DNA of 64,000 nucleotides from Roseiarcus sp963835215. GTDB lineage: Bacteria > Pseudomonadota > Alphaproteobacteria > Rhizobiales > Beijerinckiaceae. The stretch's first letter is position 1, and each line of letters starts with the position of its first letter. The notes beneath the pieces were generated by a model, which was given only the letters and a program-made list of their open reading frames with translations, had not been told where the DNA came from and did no database searches. The translations under genes and the position numbers were made by a program. The stretch lies in contig CAWIES010000002.1 in assembly GCA_963835215.1 (NCBI GenBank), forward strand, positions 1,488,001 through 1,552,000, written 5' to 3'. Shown here in pieces: positions 35,465-44,312 of the stretch.

Positions 35465-36202
35465 ATGGCCGCCGCCGGCGTCATCGACGAGGAAGTCCGC
35501 CGCTTCGGCGCGCTCGGCGAAGAATGGTGGAATCCGGCCGGCCCGATGGCGGCGCTGCATCGCATTAACCCGATCCGCATCGGATGGATGCGCGACACGA
35601 TCCTCGCCCATTTCTCCCGCGCCGGCGTCGCCGGCGAGCCGCCGCTCGCGGGCTTAAGTTTGCTCGATGTCGGCTGCGGCGCGGGGCTGCTCGCCGAGCC
35701 GCTGTCGCGCCTGGGGGCCGAAGTCGTCGGCCTCGATCCGGCGGAAGAGTCGATCGCCGTGGCGCGCGCCCACGCCGAAGCGACCGGGGCGCGGCTCGTC
35801 TATCGGGCGGGCGTGGTCGAGGATCTCGTCGCTGAGGGCGTGCGCTTCGACGTGGTGACGGTGATGGAGGTTGTCGAACACGTCGCCGACATGCCCGCCT
35901 TTGTCGCCGCGGCGAGCGCATTGGTCGCGCCGGGCGGCCTGTTTCTCGCTTCGACCCTCAACCGCACGCTGCGCAGCTTCGCGCTGGCGATCCTTGGCGC
36001 CGAGTACGTGCTCGGCTGGGTGCCGAAGGGCACGCATCGCTGGGAGCAGTTCGTCACGCCGGCTGAATTTGCCGCCGCGCTCGCCGCCGCCGGCTTTCGC
36101 GCGACGGCGCGGCGCGGCATGGTCTGGGATCTCGCGCGTGGCGACTGGCGGCTGTCGCGCGAAGACAGTGTCAACTATTTCATCGCGGCGCGCAGGGCGT
36201 AG
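35465..36202 (+). CDS. ubiG: ubiquinone biosynthesis O-methyltransferase
   Basis: A 245-residue SAM-dependent methyltransferase acting twice in ubiquinone synthesis. The N terminus EEVRRFGALGEEWWNPAGPM is characteristic of UbiG, followed by motif I LLDVGCGAGLLAEPL, the GLDPAEESI turn, VTVMEVVEHV and FLASTLNRTL. The gene is divergent from lysC, the usual arrangement in Hyphomicrobiales. Confidence 0.96.
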   Translation: MAAAGVIDEEVRRFGALGEEWWNPAGPMAALHRINPIRIGWMRDTILAHFSRAGVAGEPPLAGLSLLDVGCGAGLLAEPLSRLGAEVVGLDPAEESIAVARAHAEATGARLVYRAGVVEDLVAEGVRFDVVTVMEVVEHVADMPAFVAAASALVAPGGLFLASTLNRTLRSFALAILGAEYVLGWVPKGTHRWEQFVTPAEFAAALAAAGFRATARRGMVWDLARGDWRLSREDSVNYFIAARRA

Positions 36203-36226
36203 CGGCGGTAGCCCAGTGGGGCCCGC

Positions 36227-36841
36227 CTAGCTGCTCGGGCAGTCCTTCACGGCGCGCTCGATCGCCTGGGCAAAGCCTGAAAGCGAATAGGTGTCGGTCG
36301 TCAGGTTGCCCTTCTTCGAGGTCGCTTTGATGATCAGCTTGCCGCCCTTGCGCATCTGGCCGATCAGGTCGCTCTCCTGTGCGGCGTTCTTTACCCACAG
36401 GTTTGCGCCCTTGGGCAGGAGGTCGAACGTCGCATCGCCGATCTCGGCGGTCGGCGCGATCAGCTTCTTCTTTTTGTCCTTGGCGTCGTCGCTATCGGCG
36501 CTCGGCGCGCCGACGTCGAAGCCCATGATGAACGACACTTCGTTGCGTACCCCTTCGCTCGGCCGCTCTGAAATGAAGGCGTAACCCGGGTCGCGCTTGA
36601 GATCGTCGGGGTCGCGGCCCTTGGGCTGGGCGAGCGCGTAGCAGATGCGGGTCTTGCCCGACTGGCTGTGGAAGACGCTCCAGTCGCCAAAGGAGCCGAC
36701 CAGCTCCGGCTTGGCGGCGGGCGCGTCTTTCGATTTGTCGTCGGTCTTGGTCTGGGCGGCGGCGCTCGCCGCGGCGAGGGCAAGCGCGGCGCCCAGCGCG
36801 AAGGCGGTCGCGCGGACGACCTTGGGAGCGGCAAACAGCAT
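36227..36841 (-). CDS. IalB-like (invasion-associated locus B) exported protein
   Basis: A 204-residue protein with a signal peptide (residues ~1-28, ending AAASAAAQ) and an IalB-like beta-rich domain: FGDWSVFHSQSGKTRICYA, then FISERPSEGVRNEVSFIMG. The family includes Bartonella IalB, linked to host-cell invasion, but most members are in free-living alphaproteobacteria where the role is unknown. A TTG at 36862 is an alternative start. Confidence 0.88.
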   Translation of the reverse strand: MLFAAPKVVRATAFALGAALALAAASAAAQTKTDDKSKDAPAAKPELVGSFGDWSVFHSQSGKTRICYALAQPKGRDPDDLKRDPGYAFISERPSEGVRNEVSFIMGFDVGAPSADSDDAKDKKKKLIAPTAEIGDATFDLLPKGANLWVKNAAQESDLIGQMRKGGKLIIKATSKKGNLTTDTYSLSGFAQAIERAVKDCPSS

Positions 36842-36969
36842 GGAAAAGGCTTCCTTCGTCAAAACGATTCGGCGGCTCCCGCGCCCGGCGACGCTGCTTG
36901 CGCTGCGATCCGGGCGAAATTCTGGTTTACCGACGCCCCCCAGGCCGCTTTTCTATCCTGGCTTATGGT

Positions 36970-37005
36970 TAATGAAAAATGAGTAAAGCCGCCGGAGGGG
37001 CGGCT
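36970..37005 (-). terminator. hairpin terminator of the sdh operon
   Basis: On the minus strand AGCCGCC, a five-base loop and GGCGGCT form a 7-bp stem, followed by TTTACTCATTTTTCATT. It lies 60 bases beyond the sdhB stop and before ialB, fitting the end of sdhCDAB transcription. Confidence 0.6.
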
Positions 37006-37064
37006 CTTTAATTTCCATCGAAACTTCGTTTAAACGCCGGGCTCGCAGCAGCCGCTCGGGCGGT

Positions 37065-37844
37065 CTAGGTGCGCCGCTCGGCCATCATCGTCTTGATGTG
37101 GGCGATCGCCTTGGCCGGATTGAGGCCCTTGGGGCAGGTCTTGGCGCAATTCATGATCGTGTGGCAGCGGTAGAGGCGGAATGGGTCTTCGAGCTCGTCG
37201 AGGCGCTCGCCGGTCGCTTCGTCGCGCGAATCGATCAGCCAGCGATAGGCCTGCAGCAGAACAGCGGGCCCGAGGTAGCGGTCGCCGTTCCACCAGTAGC
37301 TCGGGCAGGAGGTCGAGCACGAGGCGCACAGGATGCACTCGTAAAGCCCGTCGAGCTTGGCGCGGTCCTCGGGCGACTGACGCCATTCCTTCTCCGGCGT
37401 CGGCGAACTCGTCTTCAGCCACGGCTCGATCAGCGCGTGCTGGGCGTAGAAGTGGGTCAGGTCCGGCACCAGGTCCTTGACCACCTCTTGATGGGGCAGA
37501 GGGAAGATTCCAACCGCGCCGTCGATGTCGTCCATGCCCTTGGTGCAGGCGAGTGTATTGAGGCCGTCGATGTTCATCGCGCAAGACCCACACACCCCTT
37601 CGCGACAAGAGCGGCGGAAGGTCAGGGTCGAATCGACCTTCGATTTGATCCAGATCAGCGCGTCGAGCACCATCGGCCCGCAATCGTCGCGATCGACCCA
37701 GTAGGTGTCGATGCGCGGATTGACGCCGTCGTCCGGGTTCCAGCGATAGACGCGAAATTCGGCCACGCGCTTGGCGCCGTCGGGCTTGGGCCAAGTCTTG
37801 CCCGGCGTCGGGCGGGAGTTCTTAGGAAGGTTGAACTGGGCCAT
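37065..37844 (-). CDS. sdhB: succinate dehydrogenase iron-sulfur subunit
   Basis: A 259-residue complex II subunit that carries electrons from FAD to quinone. The [2Fe-2S] cysteines are in SCREGVCGSCAMNIDG and downstream TLAC; the [4Fe-4S] and [3Fe-4S] ligands are in CILCASCSTSCPSYW and CHTIMNCAKTCPKGLNP. Length is normal. It is last in the order sdhC-sdhD-sdhA-sdhB and is only five bases from sdhA. Confidence 0.97.
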   Translation of the reverse strand: MAQFNLPKNSRPTPGKTWPKPDGAKRVAEFRVYRWNPDDGVNPRIDTYWVDRDDCGPMVLDALIWIKSKVDSTLTFRRSCREGVCGSCAMNIDGLNTLACTKGMDDIDGAVGIFPLPHQEVVKDLVPDLTHFYAQHALIEPWLKTSSPTPEKEWRQSPEDRAKLDGLYECILCASCSTSCPSYWWNGDRYLGPAVLLQAYRWLIDSRDEATGERLDELEDPFRLYRCHTIMNCAKTCPKGLNPAKAIAHIKTMMAERRT

Positions 37845-37848
37845 GGTT

Positions 37849-39681
37849 CTAGTACACCCGCGCCTTCGGCTCGATATAAGCGATGTCGTTGCTCATCGTA
37901 TAGGTGTGCACCGGGCGGTAATCGAGGCGCACTTCGTATTTGTCGGCGTCGATCCACGCGAGCGTGTGCTTCATCCAGTCGGCGTCGTCGCGCTTGGGGA
38001 AGTCCTCACGCGCATGGGCGCCGCGGCTTTCGGTGCGATTGAGCGCCCCTTCCATCGTCACCACGGCCTGGACGATCAGGTTGTCGTATTCGAGCGTCTC
38101 GATCAGATCGGAGTTCCAGATCAGCGAGCGGTCGGTGACATGCGCGTCGGCGCCGGCGCGCCAGGCCGCGTGGATCATGCTCTGCCCTTCCGTGAGCGTC
38201 TCGCCGGAGCGGAACACCGCGCAATGGCTTTGCATGATCCGTTGCATGTTGAGGCGCAGCGCGGCGGTCGGCGCGCCGCCGCTCGCGTGGCGGAAGCGAT
38301 CGAGCCGCGACAGCGCGGTTTCGGCGCTGTTTTGCGGCAGGTCGGGCTGGCTTGCGCCCGGCGTCAGCATTTGGGCGGCGCGCTCGCCAGCGGCGCGCCC
38401 GAACACGACGAGGTCGATCAGCGAATTCGAGCCGAGGCGATTGGCGCCATGCACCGAAACGCAGGCCGCTTCGCCCAGCGCCATCAGGCCGGGCACGATC
38501 GCGTCGGGATCGCCATTGGCCTTGGTCAGCACTTCGCCGTGATAATTGGTCGGGATGCCGCCCATGTTGTAGTGGACGGTCGGCAGCACCGGGATCGGCT
38601 CCTTGGTCACGTCGACGCCGGCGAAAATGCGCGCGCTCTCCGAGATGCCCGGCAGGCGCTCGTGCAGCACCTTCGGGTCGAGATGGTCGAGGTGCAGGAA
38701 AAGGTGATCCTTGAGCTTGCCGACGCCGCGCCCCTCACGAATCTCCAGCGTCATCGCGCGGCTGACGACGTCGCGTGAGGCGAGGTCCTTGGCCGACGGG
38801 GCGTAGCGCTCCATGAAGCGTTCGCCCTCGGAATTGACGAGATAGCCGCCTTCGCCGCGCGAGCCCTCGGTGATCAGGCAGCCGGCGCCGTAGATGCCGG
38901 TCGGGTGGAACTGCACGAACTCCATGTCCTGCAACGCGACGCCAGCGCGCAGCGCCATGGCGTTGCCGTCGCCAGTGCAGGTGTGGGCGCTGGTCGCGGA
39001 GAAATAGGCGCGCCCGTAACCGCCCGTCGCCAGCACCGTCGTCTGGGCGCGAAAACGGTGGATCGTTCCGTCGTCCATCTTCAGGCAAACGACGCCGCGC
39101 ACCCGGCCATCCGTGTCGCGGATCAAGTCGAGGGCGAAATACTCGATGAAGAACGCGCATTTGGCCTTGAGCGCCTGGCCGTAGAGCGTGTGCAGGATCG
39201 CGTGGCCGGTGCGGTCGGCGGCGGCGCAGGTGCGTTGCGCAATCCCCTTGCCGAAATCGGTGGTCATGCCGCCAAAAGGACGCTGGTAAATCTTGCCGTC
39301 CTCGGTGCGCGAGAACGGCACGCCCCAATGGTCGAGCTCATAGACGGCGGCGGAAGCGTTGCGGACGAGATATTCAATCGCGTCCTGGTCGCCGAGCCAG
39401 TCGGCGCCCTTGACGGTGTCGTACATGTGCCAGCGCCAGTCGTCCGGCCCCATGTTGCCGAGCGAAGCGGAAATGCCGCCCTGCGCGGCGACGGTGTGCG
39501 AACGCGTCGGGAAGACCTTGCTGATGCAGGCCGTCTTCAACCCCGCCTGGGCGCAGCCGACGCTGGCGCGCAGGCCCGCGCCCCCCGCCCCGACCACCAC
39601 GACGTCGAAGGTGTGATCGATGATCGGATAGGCGTTGCCGCCGAGGGCTGGAGCACCGACGTCCGGAGAGCCGTTAGCCAT
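37849..39681 (-). CDS. sdhA: succinate dehydrogenase flavoprotein subunit
   Basis: A 610-residue catalytic subunit that oxidises succinate to fumarate. The FAD site VVVVGAGGAGLRASVG is near residue 29, SHTVAAQGGISASLGN contains the His that binds FAD covalently, and SVHGANRLGSNSLIDLVVFG and the active-site Arg region lie towards the C terminus. The ATG at 39681 was preferred; a TTG two codons earlier is possible. Confidence 0.97.
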   Translation of the reverse strand: MANGSPDVGAPALGGNAYPIIDHTFDVVVVGAGGAGLRASVGCAQAGLKTACISKVFPTRSHTVAAQGGISASLGNMGPDDWRWHMYDTVKGADWLGDQDAIEYLVRNASAAVYELDHWGVPFSRTEDGKIYQRPFGGMTTDFGKGIAQRTCAAADRTGHAILHTLYGQALKAKCAFFIEYFALDLIRDTDGRVRGVVCLKMDDGTIHRFRAQTTVLATGGYGRAYFSATSAHTCTGDGNAMALRAGVALQDMEFVQFHPTGIYGAGCLITEGSRGEGGYLVNSEGERFMERYAPSAKDLASRDVVSRAMTLEIREGRGVGKLKDHLFLHLDHLDPKVLHERLPGISESARIFAGVDVTKEPIPVLPTVHYNMGGIPTNYHGEVLTKANGDPDAIVPGLMALGEAACVSVHGANRLGSNSLIDLVVFGRAAGERAAQMLTPGASQPDLPQNSAETALSRLDRFRHASGGAPTAALRLNMQRIMQSHCAVFRSGETLTEGQSMIHAAWRAGADAHVTDRSLIWNSDLIETLEYDNLIVQAVVTMEGALNRTESRGAHAREDFPKRDDADWMKHTLAWIDADKYEVRLDYRPVHTYTMSNDIAYIEPKARVY

Positions 39682-39727
39682 TTGCAAGCATGCCCTTTGC
39701 CGACGGGGTTCGCACGAAGCCCAACTT

Positions 39728-40117
39728 TTACACGAAGCCGATGCGCAACACGGCGTAGACGCAGGCGAGCGCCACCGCGCCGGCGTAGCAGACGTTGGCG
39801 ATCAGCGCCCATTCGCGCTGCCACCCATGCACATAGTCGAGGATGACCGAGCGCATCCCGAGTTGCATGTGAAAACAGGCGACCAGCGCGAACAGCGCCA
39901 GCAGGATCGCGGGCAGCGGATGGCTGAGTTCGGCCCTGACGCCGTTGTAGTCCTTGCTCAGCAGCGAGAGCGCCAGCCAGACAAAGCCGATCGTGAGCGG
40001 CGCCAGCGCCGCCGCGGTGACGCGAACCAGCCACGCCTCCTGCGTCCCGAGCCGCGCCGAGCCGAGATAGCGCGCGCGGCCAAGCGGCGTGCGCAGCGAG
40101 TCGCCGGGTTCCGTCAT
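39728..40117 (-). CDS. sdhD: succinate dehydrogenase membrane anchor subunit
   Basis: A 129-residue protein with three membrane helices that anchors complex II and helps bind heme and quinone. The His in FHMQLGMRSVILDYVHGW is the probable heme ligand. It lies between sdhC (13 bp upstream) and sdhA. Confidence 0.93.
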   Translation of the reverse strand: MTEPGDSLRTPLGRARYLGSARLGTQEAWLVRVTAAALAPLTIGFVWLALSLLSKDYNGVRAELSHPLPAILLALFALVACFHMQLGMRSVILDYVHGWQREWALIANVCYAGAVALACVYAVLRIGFV

Positions 40118-40130
40118 CCTTGCCGCTCCC

Positions 40131-40538
40131 TCAACGAACTGCGTAGCCGACGGCCCAGACGACGATCGTCAGGGCCAAGCCGCCGACCAGCGTCGCCTGC
40201 GCCAATTGCTCGCGCACGGGATCGTCCAAGCCGTGGCCGGCGTCCCAGATGAAATGCCGGAGGCCGCCCAGCAGATGGTGGAACAGCGACCAGGTGAAGC
40301 CAAACAGAATCAGCCGGCCAAAGAATGATTGGATGAAGCCGGAGAAGACGGCGAAGGCGGACGCGTCGAGCGAGGCGGCGAGCAGGAACCAGGCCAGCAT
40401 CAAAGCGCCGAGATAGAGCCCGACGCCGGTAATGCGATGGGCGATCGACATCGCCATGGTCAGCGTGAAGCGATAGATGCCCAGATGGGGAGAGAGCGGG
40501 CGGGCGGGCGGCTTTGGCGCGGTGTCGGTCGAAGCCAT
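40131..40538 (-). CDS. sdhC: succinate dehydrogenase cytochrome b556 subunit
   Basis: A 135-residue protein with three membrane helices. The N-terminal RPLSPHLGIYRF and SIAHRITGVGLY blocks define the family and carry Ser/Arg residues of the quinone site; the heme His is in HLLGGLRHFIWD. It is the first gene of the operon, and the promoter should lie between 40539 and 40743, opposite the start of the FMO-like gene. I see no clear boxes. Confidence 0.94.
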   Translation of the reverse strand: MASTDTAPKPPARPLSPHLGIYRFTLTMAMSIAHRITGVGLYLGALMLAWFLLAASLDASAFAVFSGFIQSFFGRLILFGFTWSLFHHLLGGLRHFIWDAGHGLDDPVREQLAQATLVGGLALTIVVWAVGYAVR

Positions 40539-40743
40539 GTCGGCGAGTCCTCGTCGGTTCGCGCCCCGTTCCTTAACTCCCCCTGCGCTGCGCCGCAACA
40601 TCGAGGTCCGGCGGCGGGCGCAGGCGAATGGGGCGGCGCCCACCTGGGAGTGGTCTCCCGGCGGTCCTCGGCTTGCAAAGTTGGCGAAATTCCAGCTTCT
40701 TTTATGGTCTCGAACGTCCGTGCGCATCGGCGGGAGGCGGGTC

Positions 40744-41871
40744 GTGGAGGCTTTTGACGCGGCCATCATTGGCGCAGGTCCGGCGGGGCTCGCGGCGGCG
40801 CAGCGACTCAAGGCCAGCGGGCTCAACGCCGTCATCTTCGAAAAGGCCGAGACGGTGGGCTCGGTTTGGCGGCGCCACTATGACCGGCTGCATCTGCACA
40901 CGGCGCGCGCGCATTCCGGGCTGCCGGGAATGGCGATCCCGCCAGCCTACGGGCGATACCCCTCGCGGGCGCAGTTCGTCGATTATCTCGAAAGCTATGC
41001 GGCGAAATTCGAACTTCGCCCGCGCTTCAACACGCCGGTGAGCGCGATCCGGCGCGAAGACCGGCTTTGGCGCGTCGAAGCGGGGGCGCAATCGGCGTCG
41101 GCGCCGATCGTTGTGGTCGCGACCGGCTGGGCCGACTTTCCCTACACGCCGAGCTGGCCGGGCATGTCGGCGTTTGCCGGCGAGATCGTTCATTCGAGCC
41201 GCTATCGCTCGGGCGCGCCCTACGCTGGCAAGCGTGTCCTGGTGGTCGGCTTCGGCAATTCCGGCGCCGAAATCGCGCTCGATCTGTGCGAGACCGGCGC
41301 CGATGTCACACTCGCCGTTCGCTCGCCGGTGCGCGTGGTGCCGCGCGATCTCTTGGGCGTGCCGATACAGAGCTTTTCGATCGCGCAGCGATTTCTGCCG
41401 ACCCGCGTCGCCGATTTTCTCAACGCGCCGGTCATTCGCCTCGCCATCGGCTCGCTCGACAAGCTCGGCCTGAAACGCGCCGCCAAGGGGCCGCTGCAGA
41501 TGATCGAGGAGGATGGCCGCGTGCCGGTGATCGACATCGGCGCAATCGCCAAGATCAGAAGCGGCGCGATCAAGGTTCGTGACGGGATCGAACGGTTTTC
41601 GCCCGACGGCGTGACATTCGTCGAGACCGGCGCGGAGCGTTTCGACGCCGTCATCCTCGCGACCGGATTCCGCCCCGATCTGCGCGCCCTGTTGCCTGAC
41701 GCGCCGGGCGTTCTCGACCCGCAGGGCAAGCCGCTGATCAGCGACCGGGCCTCGGGAGCGCCAGGGCTGTTTTTCGTTGGCGCGACGCCCTCGCCAAGCG
41801 GGCAATTGCGGCAGATCGCCATCGGCGCGACGCAAGTCGCCGATCTCGCGCGCCGACTCGTGCGCCGCTAA
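40744..41871 (+). CDS. flavin-dependent monooxygenase-like oxidoreductase
   Basis: A 375-residue flavoprotein with FAD-binding AAIIGAGPAGLAAAQRL at the N terminus, the NADPH-binding VVGFGNSGAEIALDL in the middle, and FAGEIVHSSRY, which matches the FxGxxxHxxxY fingerprint of flavin monooxygenases. The product may hydroxylate a nitrogen- or sulfur-containing or indolic compound, but the substrate is unknown. The GTG start at 40744 is supported by GGGAGG upstream. Confidence 0.85.
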   Translation: MEAFDAAIIGAGPAGLAAAQRLKASGLNAVIFEKAETVGSVWRRHYDRLHLHTARAHSGLPGMAIPPAYGRYPSRAQFVDYLESYAAKFELRPRFNTPVSAIRREDRLWRVEAGAQSASAPIVVVATGWADFPYTPSWPGMSAFAGEIVHSSRYRSGAPYAGKRVLVVGFGNSGAEIALDLCETGADVTLAVRSPVRVVPRDLLGVPIQSFSIAQRFLPTRVADFLNAPVIRLAIGSLDKLGLKRAAKGPLQMIEEDGRVPVIDIGAIAKIRSGAIKVRDGIERFSPDGVTFVETGAERFDAVILATGFRPDLRALLPDAPGVLDPQGKPLISDRASGAPGLFFVGATPSPSGQLRQIAIGATQVADLARRLVRR

Positions 41872-41876
41872 GCCGA

Positions 41877-42809
41877 TCAGCTCATCCCGCGCTCGGCCAT
41901 TTCGCGGCGGGTCGGCGGGTCGGAGCCCTTGCGGGTGCAGGTCAGCGCCGAGGCGGCCGCCGCAAAGGCGAGCCAGGAGGTCAGGCGCTCGCGGGTCGGC
42001 GCGCGGGCGCCCGCGCCCAGCGCGCCGTCGCGGTCCATCGCCGCCAGCAGCGCCGACGTGAAGCTGTCGCCCGCTCCCACAGTGTCGACCACCACGACCT
42101 TGGGGGCGGTGACGCTCAGCCGCTCTTTGCCGAGATAGGCGATCGCGCCGCTTTCGCCGAGCGTCGCCACGCAGAAGCGCGGTCCGAGCTTCGCCCATAG
42201 CGCGAGCGTTTCCTCGATTGGCCGTCCGGGATAGAGCCAGGCGAGATCCTCTTCGCTCGCCTTGACGATGGTTGACTGCGCGACTTGACGCTCGACCAGC
42301 GCGACGACGCTGTCGCGATCGGGCGTCACCAGCGGCCGGACGTTGGGATCGAAGCTGGTGGTGGCGTTGGCCCGCCCCTTGGCGAGCGCCGCGACGACCT
42401 CTTCGCCGTGGCGCGGATCGAGGGCGGCGATCGAGCCGACATGCAGGTGACGCGCTTGCTCCGGCCAAACGGGGGGGAAAGGCCAGGGCCCGTCGAAGGC
42501 GGTGGCGTCGAGATAGAAGGCGTAGCGCGAGCCGGTTTTGGCCGTGCCGCGCATGATGAACGCCAGCATGCTCGGGCGCGGATCGCGCGCGATCAGGCTC
42601 AAGTCGACGCCGTCGGCGACCAGCGCGGCGGCGAGCGCCTCGCCGTTGGCGTCAGCCGACAGCCGGGAGATAAACGAGACCGGCGCGCCCAGACGCGCCA
42701 GACCGATCGCGACGTTATAGGGTGAGCCGCCGCGCGCCGCGTCATAGCGCGCCTCGACGGCGGGGTCGGGAATGAGGTCGATCAGCGCCTCGCCAGAAAC
42801 AAGAATCAT
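41877..42809 (-). CDS. PfkB-family sugar kinase
   Basis: A 310-residue ribokinase-type kinase. The substrate motif GGSPYNVAIGLARLGAP is near residue 31, and the catalytic DTVGAGDSFTSALL is near the C terminus with the Asp base. Fructokinases and 2-keto-3-deoxygluconate kinases look like this; the neighbouring sugar-acid genes make a keto-deoxy sugar acid an option, although the N terminus (SGEALIDLIPD) is more fructokinase-like. It is 42 bp from the aldehyde dehydrogenase gene. Confidence 0.85.
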   Translation of the reverse strand: MILVSGEALIDLIPDPAVEARYDAARGGSPYNVAIGLARLGAPVSFISRLSADANGEALAAALVADGVDLSLIARDPRPSMLAFIMRGTAKTGSRYAFYLDATAFDGPWPFPPVWPEQARHLHVGSIAALDPRHGEEVVAALAKGRANATTSFDPNVRPLVTPDRDSVVALVERQVAQSTIVKASEEDLAWLYPGRPIEETLALWAKLGPRFCVATLGESGAIAYLGKERLSVTAPKVVVVDTVGAGDSFTSALLAAMDRDGALGAGARAPTRERLTSWLAFAAAASALTCTRKGSDPPTRREMAERGMS

Positions 42810-42851
42810 ACCCCGCGCTTCCCCCCGCCTCGTTCTTTCACGCCCGGCCTT

Positions 42852-44291
42852 TTAGGCCATTGTATAGGCGGTCTTGACCGTTGTGTAGAACTCGACCGCG
42901 TAACGGCCTTGCTCGCGCGCGCCCAGGCTCGAGGCTTTGCGGCCGCCGAAGGGCGCGTGATAGTCGACCCCGGCGGTCGGCAGATTGACCATCGCCATCC
43001 CGACTTCCGCGTTGCGCTTGTAATGCGAAGCGTATTTGAGGCTGGTGGTGCAGATACCGCCGCACAGGCCGAATTCGGTGTCGTTGGCGAGCGCCAGTGC
43101 GTGATCGTAATCGCGCGCCGGGATGATCGCGGCGACCGGACCGAAGATTTCCTCGCGGGCGACGCGCATGGAGTTGTCGGCGTCGACGAACAGCGCCGGC
43201 GCCATGTAATAGCCGGGCGTCGAGCGATTGAGCCGCTGGCCGCCGAGCTTGAGCTTGGCGCCTTCGCTTTTGCCGATCTCGACATAGGCGAGATCCTGCT
43301 CGAGCTGACCGTCGTCGACCACCGGCCCGATGTGGACGCCGCTTTTGCGCGCGTCGTCGATCACCAGGGCGCCCATGCGCTCGGCGAGCGCGTCGGCGAA
43401 ACGGCCGTAGATGCCCGGGGTGACGATCAGTCGCGAGGAGGCGGTGCAGCGTTGGCCGGTGGAGAAATAGGCTCCATTGACCGCGACTTCGACCGCGTTC
43501 TTGAGATCGGCGTCGTCGAGCACGATCAGCGGGTTCTTCCCGCCCATTTCGAGCTGGAACTTGCGCATGCGCGCCGTGCAGGCGGCCGCGACCTTGCGCC
43601 CGGTCGCCACCGAGCCGGTGAAGGTGAGCGCGTCGACGTAGGGATGATCGAGCATCGCCTGGCCGACCGTCGCGCCGCGCCCCATGACGAGATTGAACAC
43701 GCCGGGGGGCACGCCGGCGCGGGCGATGATCTCGGCCAGCACATGCGCAGAGGCGGTCGCCAATTCCGCCGGCTTGAAGATGACGCAATTGCCGTAGCAC
43801 AGCGCTGGTGCGATCTTCCATGAGGGGATGACGAGGGGGAAGTTCCACGGCGCGATGATGCCGACGACGCCGACGCCCTCGCGCGTCACCTCGATGTCGA
43901 CGCCTGGCCGCAGACTGCCAAACTTCTCGCCGGGGATGCGCAGCGCCTCGCCGGCAAAGAAGTCGAAGGTGAGCGCCGCGCGCGACGCTTCGCCGATCGC
44001 CTCGGGCAGCGTCTTGCCTTCTTCGCGCGCCAGCAGATCGCCGAGCTCCTGGCGCCGCGCGGTCATCTCGGCGGCGACGCGAGCGAGGATGTCGTGGCGC
44101 TCCAGCGGCGTCGTGCGCGACCAGGCGGGAAATGCGGCTCTGGCGGCGGCGACGGCGGCGTCGAGGTCGGCCGTGCTCGCCTGGGCGTAGAGGCCGACGA
44201 CGTCGTTGGTGTCGGAGGGATTGAGGTTGCGCGAGGCGCTGTCGGCGCCCGCCCACTCGCCGCCGATGTAGTTCTTGTGGGTCTCGGTCAT
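42852..44291 (-). CDS. aldehyde dehydrogenase, probable 2-oxoglutarate semialdehyde dehydrogenase
   Basis: A 479-residue NAD(P)-dependent dehydrogenase. The cofactor site contains FTGSVATGRKVAAAC, the general base Glu is in QLEMGGKNPLIVLDDADL, and the nucleophile Cys is in STGQRCTASSRLIV. Overall sequence (NYIGGEWAGADS, RTTPLERHDILARVAAEM) resembles the 2,5-dioxovalerate (2-oxoglutarate semialdehyde) dehydrogenases that finish oxidative sugar-acid pathways. The FAH-type gene directly upstream supports that role. Confidence 0.88.
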   Translation of the reverse strand: MTETHKNYIGGEWAGADSASRNLNPSDTNDVVGLYAQASTADLDAAVAAARAAFPAWSRTTPLERHDILARVAAEMTARRQELGDLLAREEGKTLPEAIGEASRAALTFDFFAGEALRIPGEKFGSLRPGVDIEVTREGVGVVGIIAPWNFPLVIPSWKIAPALCYGNCVIFKPAELATASAHVLAEIIARAGVPPGVFNLVMGRGATVGQAMLDHPYVDALTFTGSVATGRKVAAACTARMRKFQLEMGGKNPLIVLDDADLKNAVEVAVNGAYFSTGQRCTASSRLIVTPGIYGRFADALAERMGALVIDDARKSGVHIGPVVDDGQLEQDLAYVEIGKSEGAKLKLGGQRLNRSTPGYYMAPALFVDADNSMRVAREEIFGPVAAIIPARDYDHALALANDTEFGLCGGICTTSLKYASHYKRNAEVGMAMVNLPTAGVDYHAPFGGRKASSLGAREQGRYAVEFYTTVKTAYTMA

Positions 44292-44312
44292 CGCGCTCTC
44301 GTCCTCATCGGT

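Noticed and set aside
37030..37794. Alternative open frame overlapping sdhB
   Set aside because: The other frame encodes all iron-sulfur Cys motifs of SdhB; this one is a shadow.
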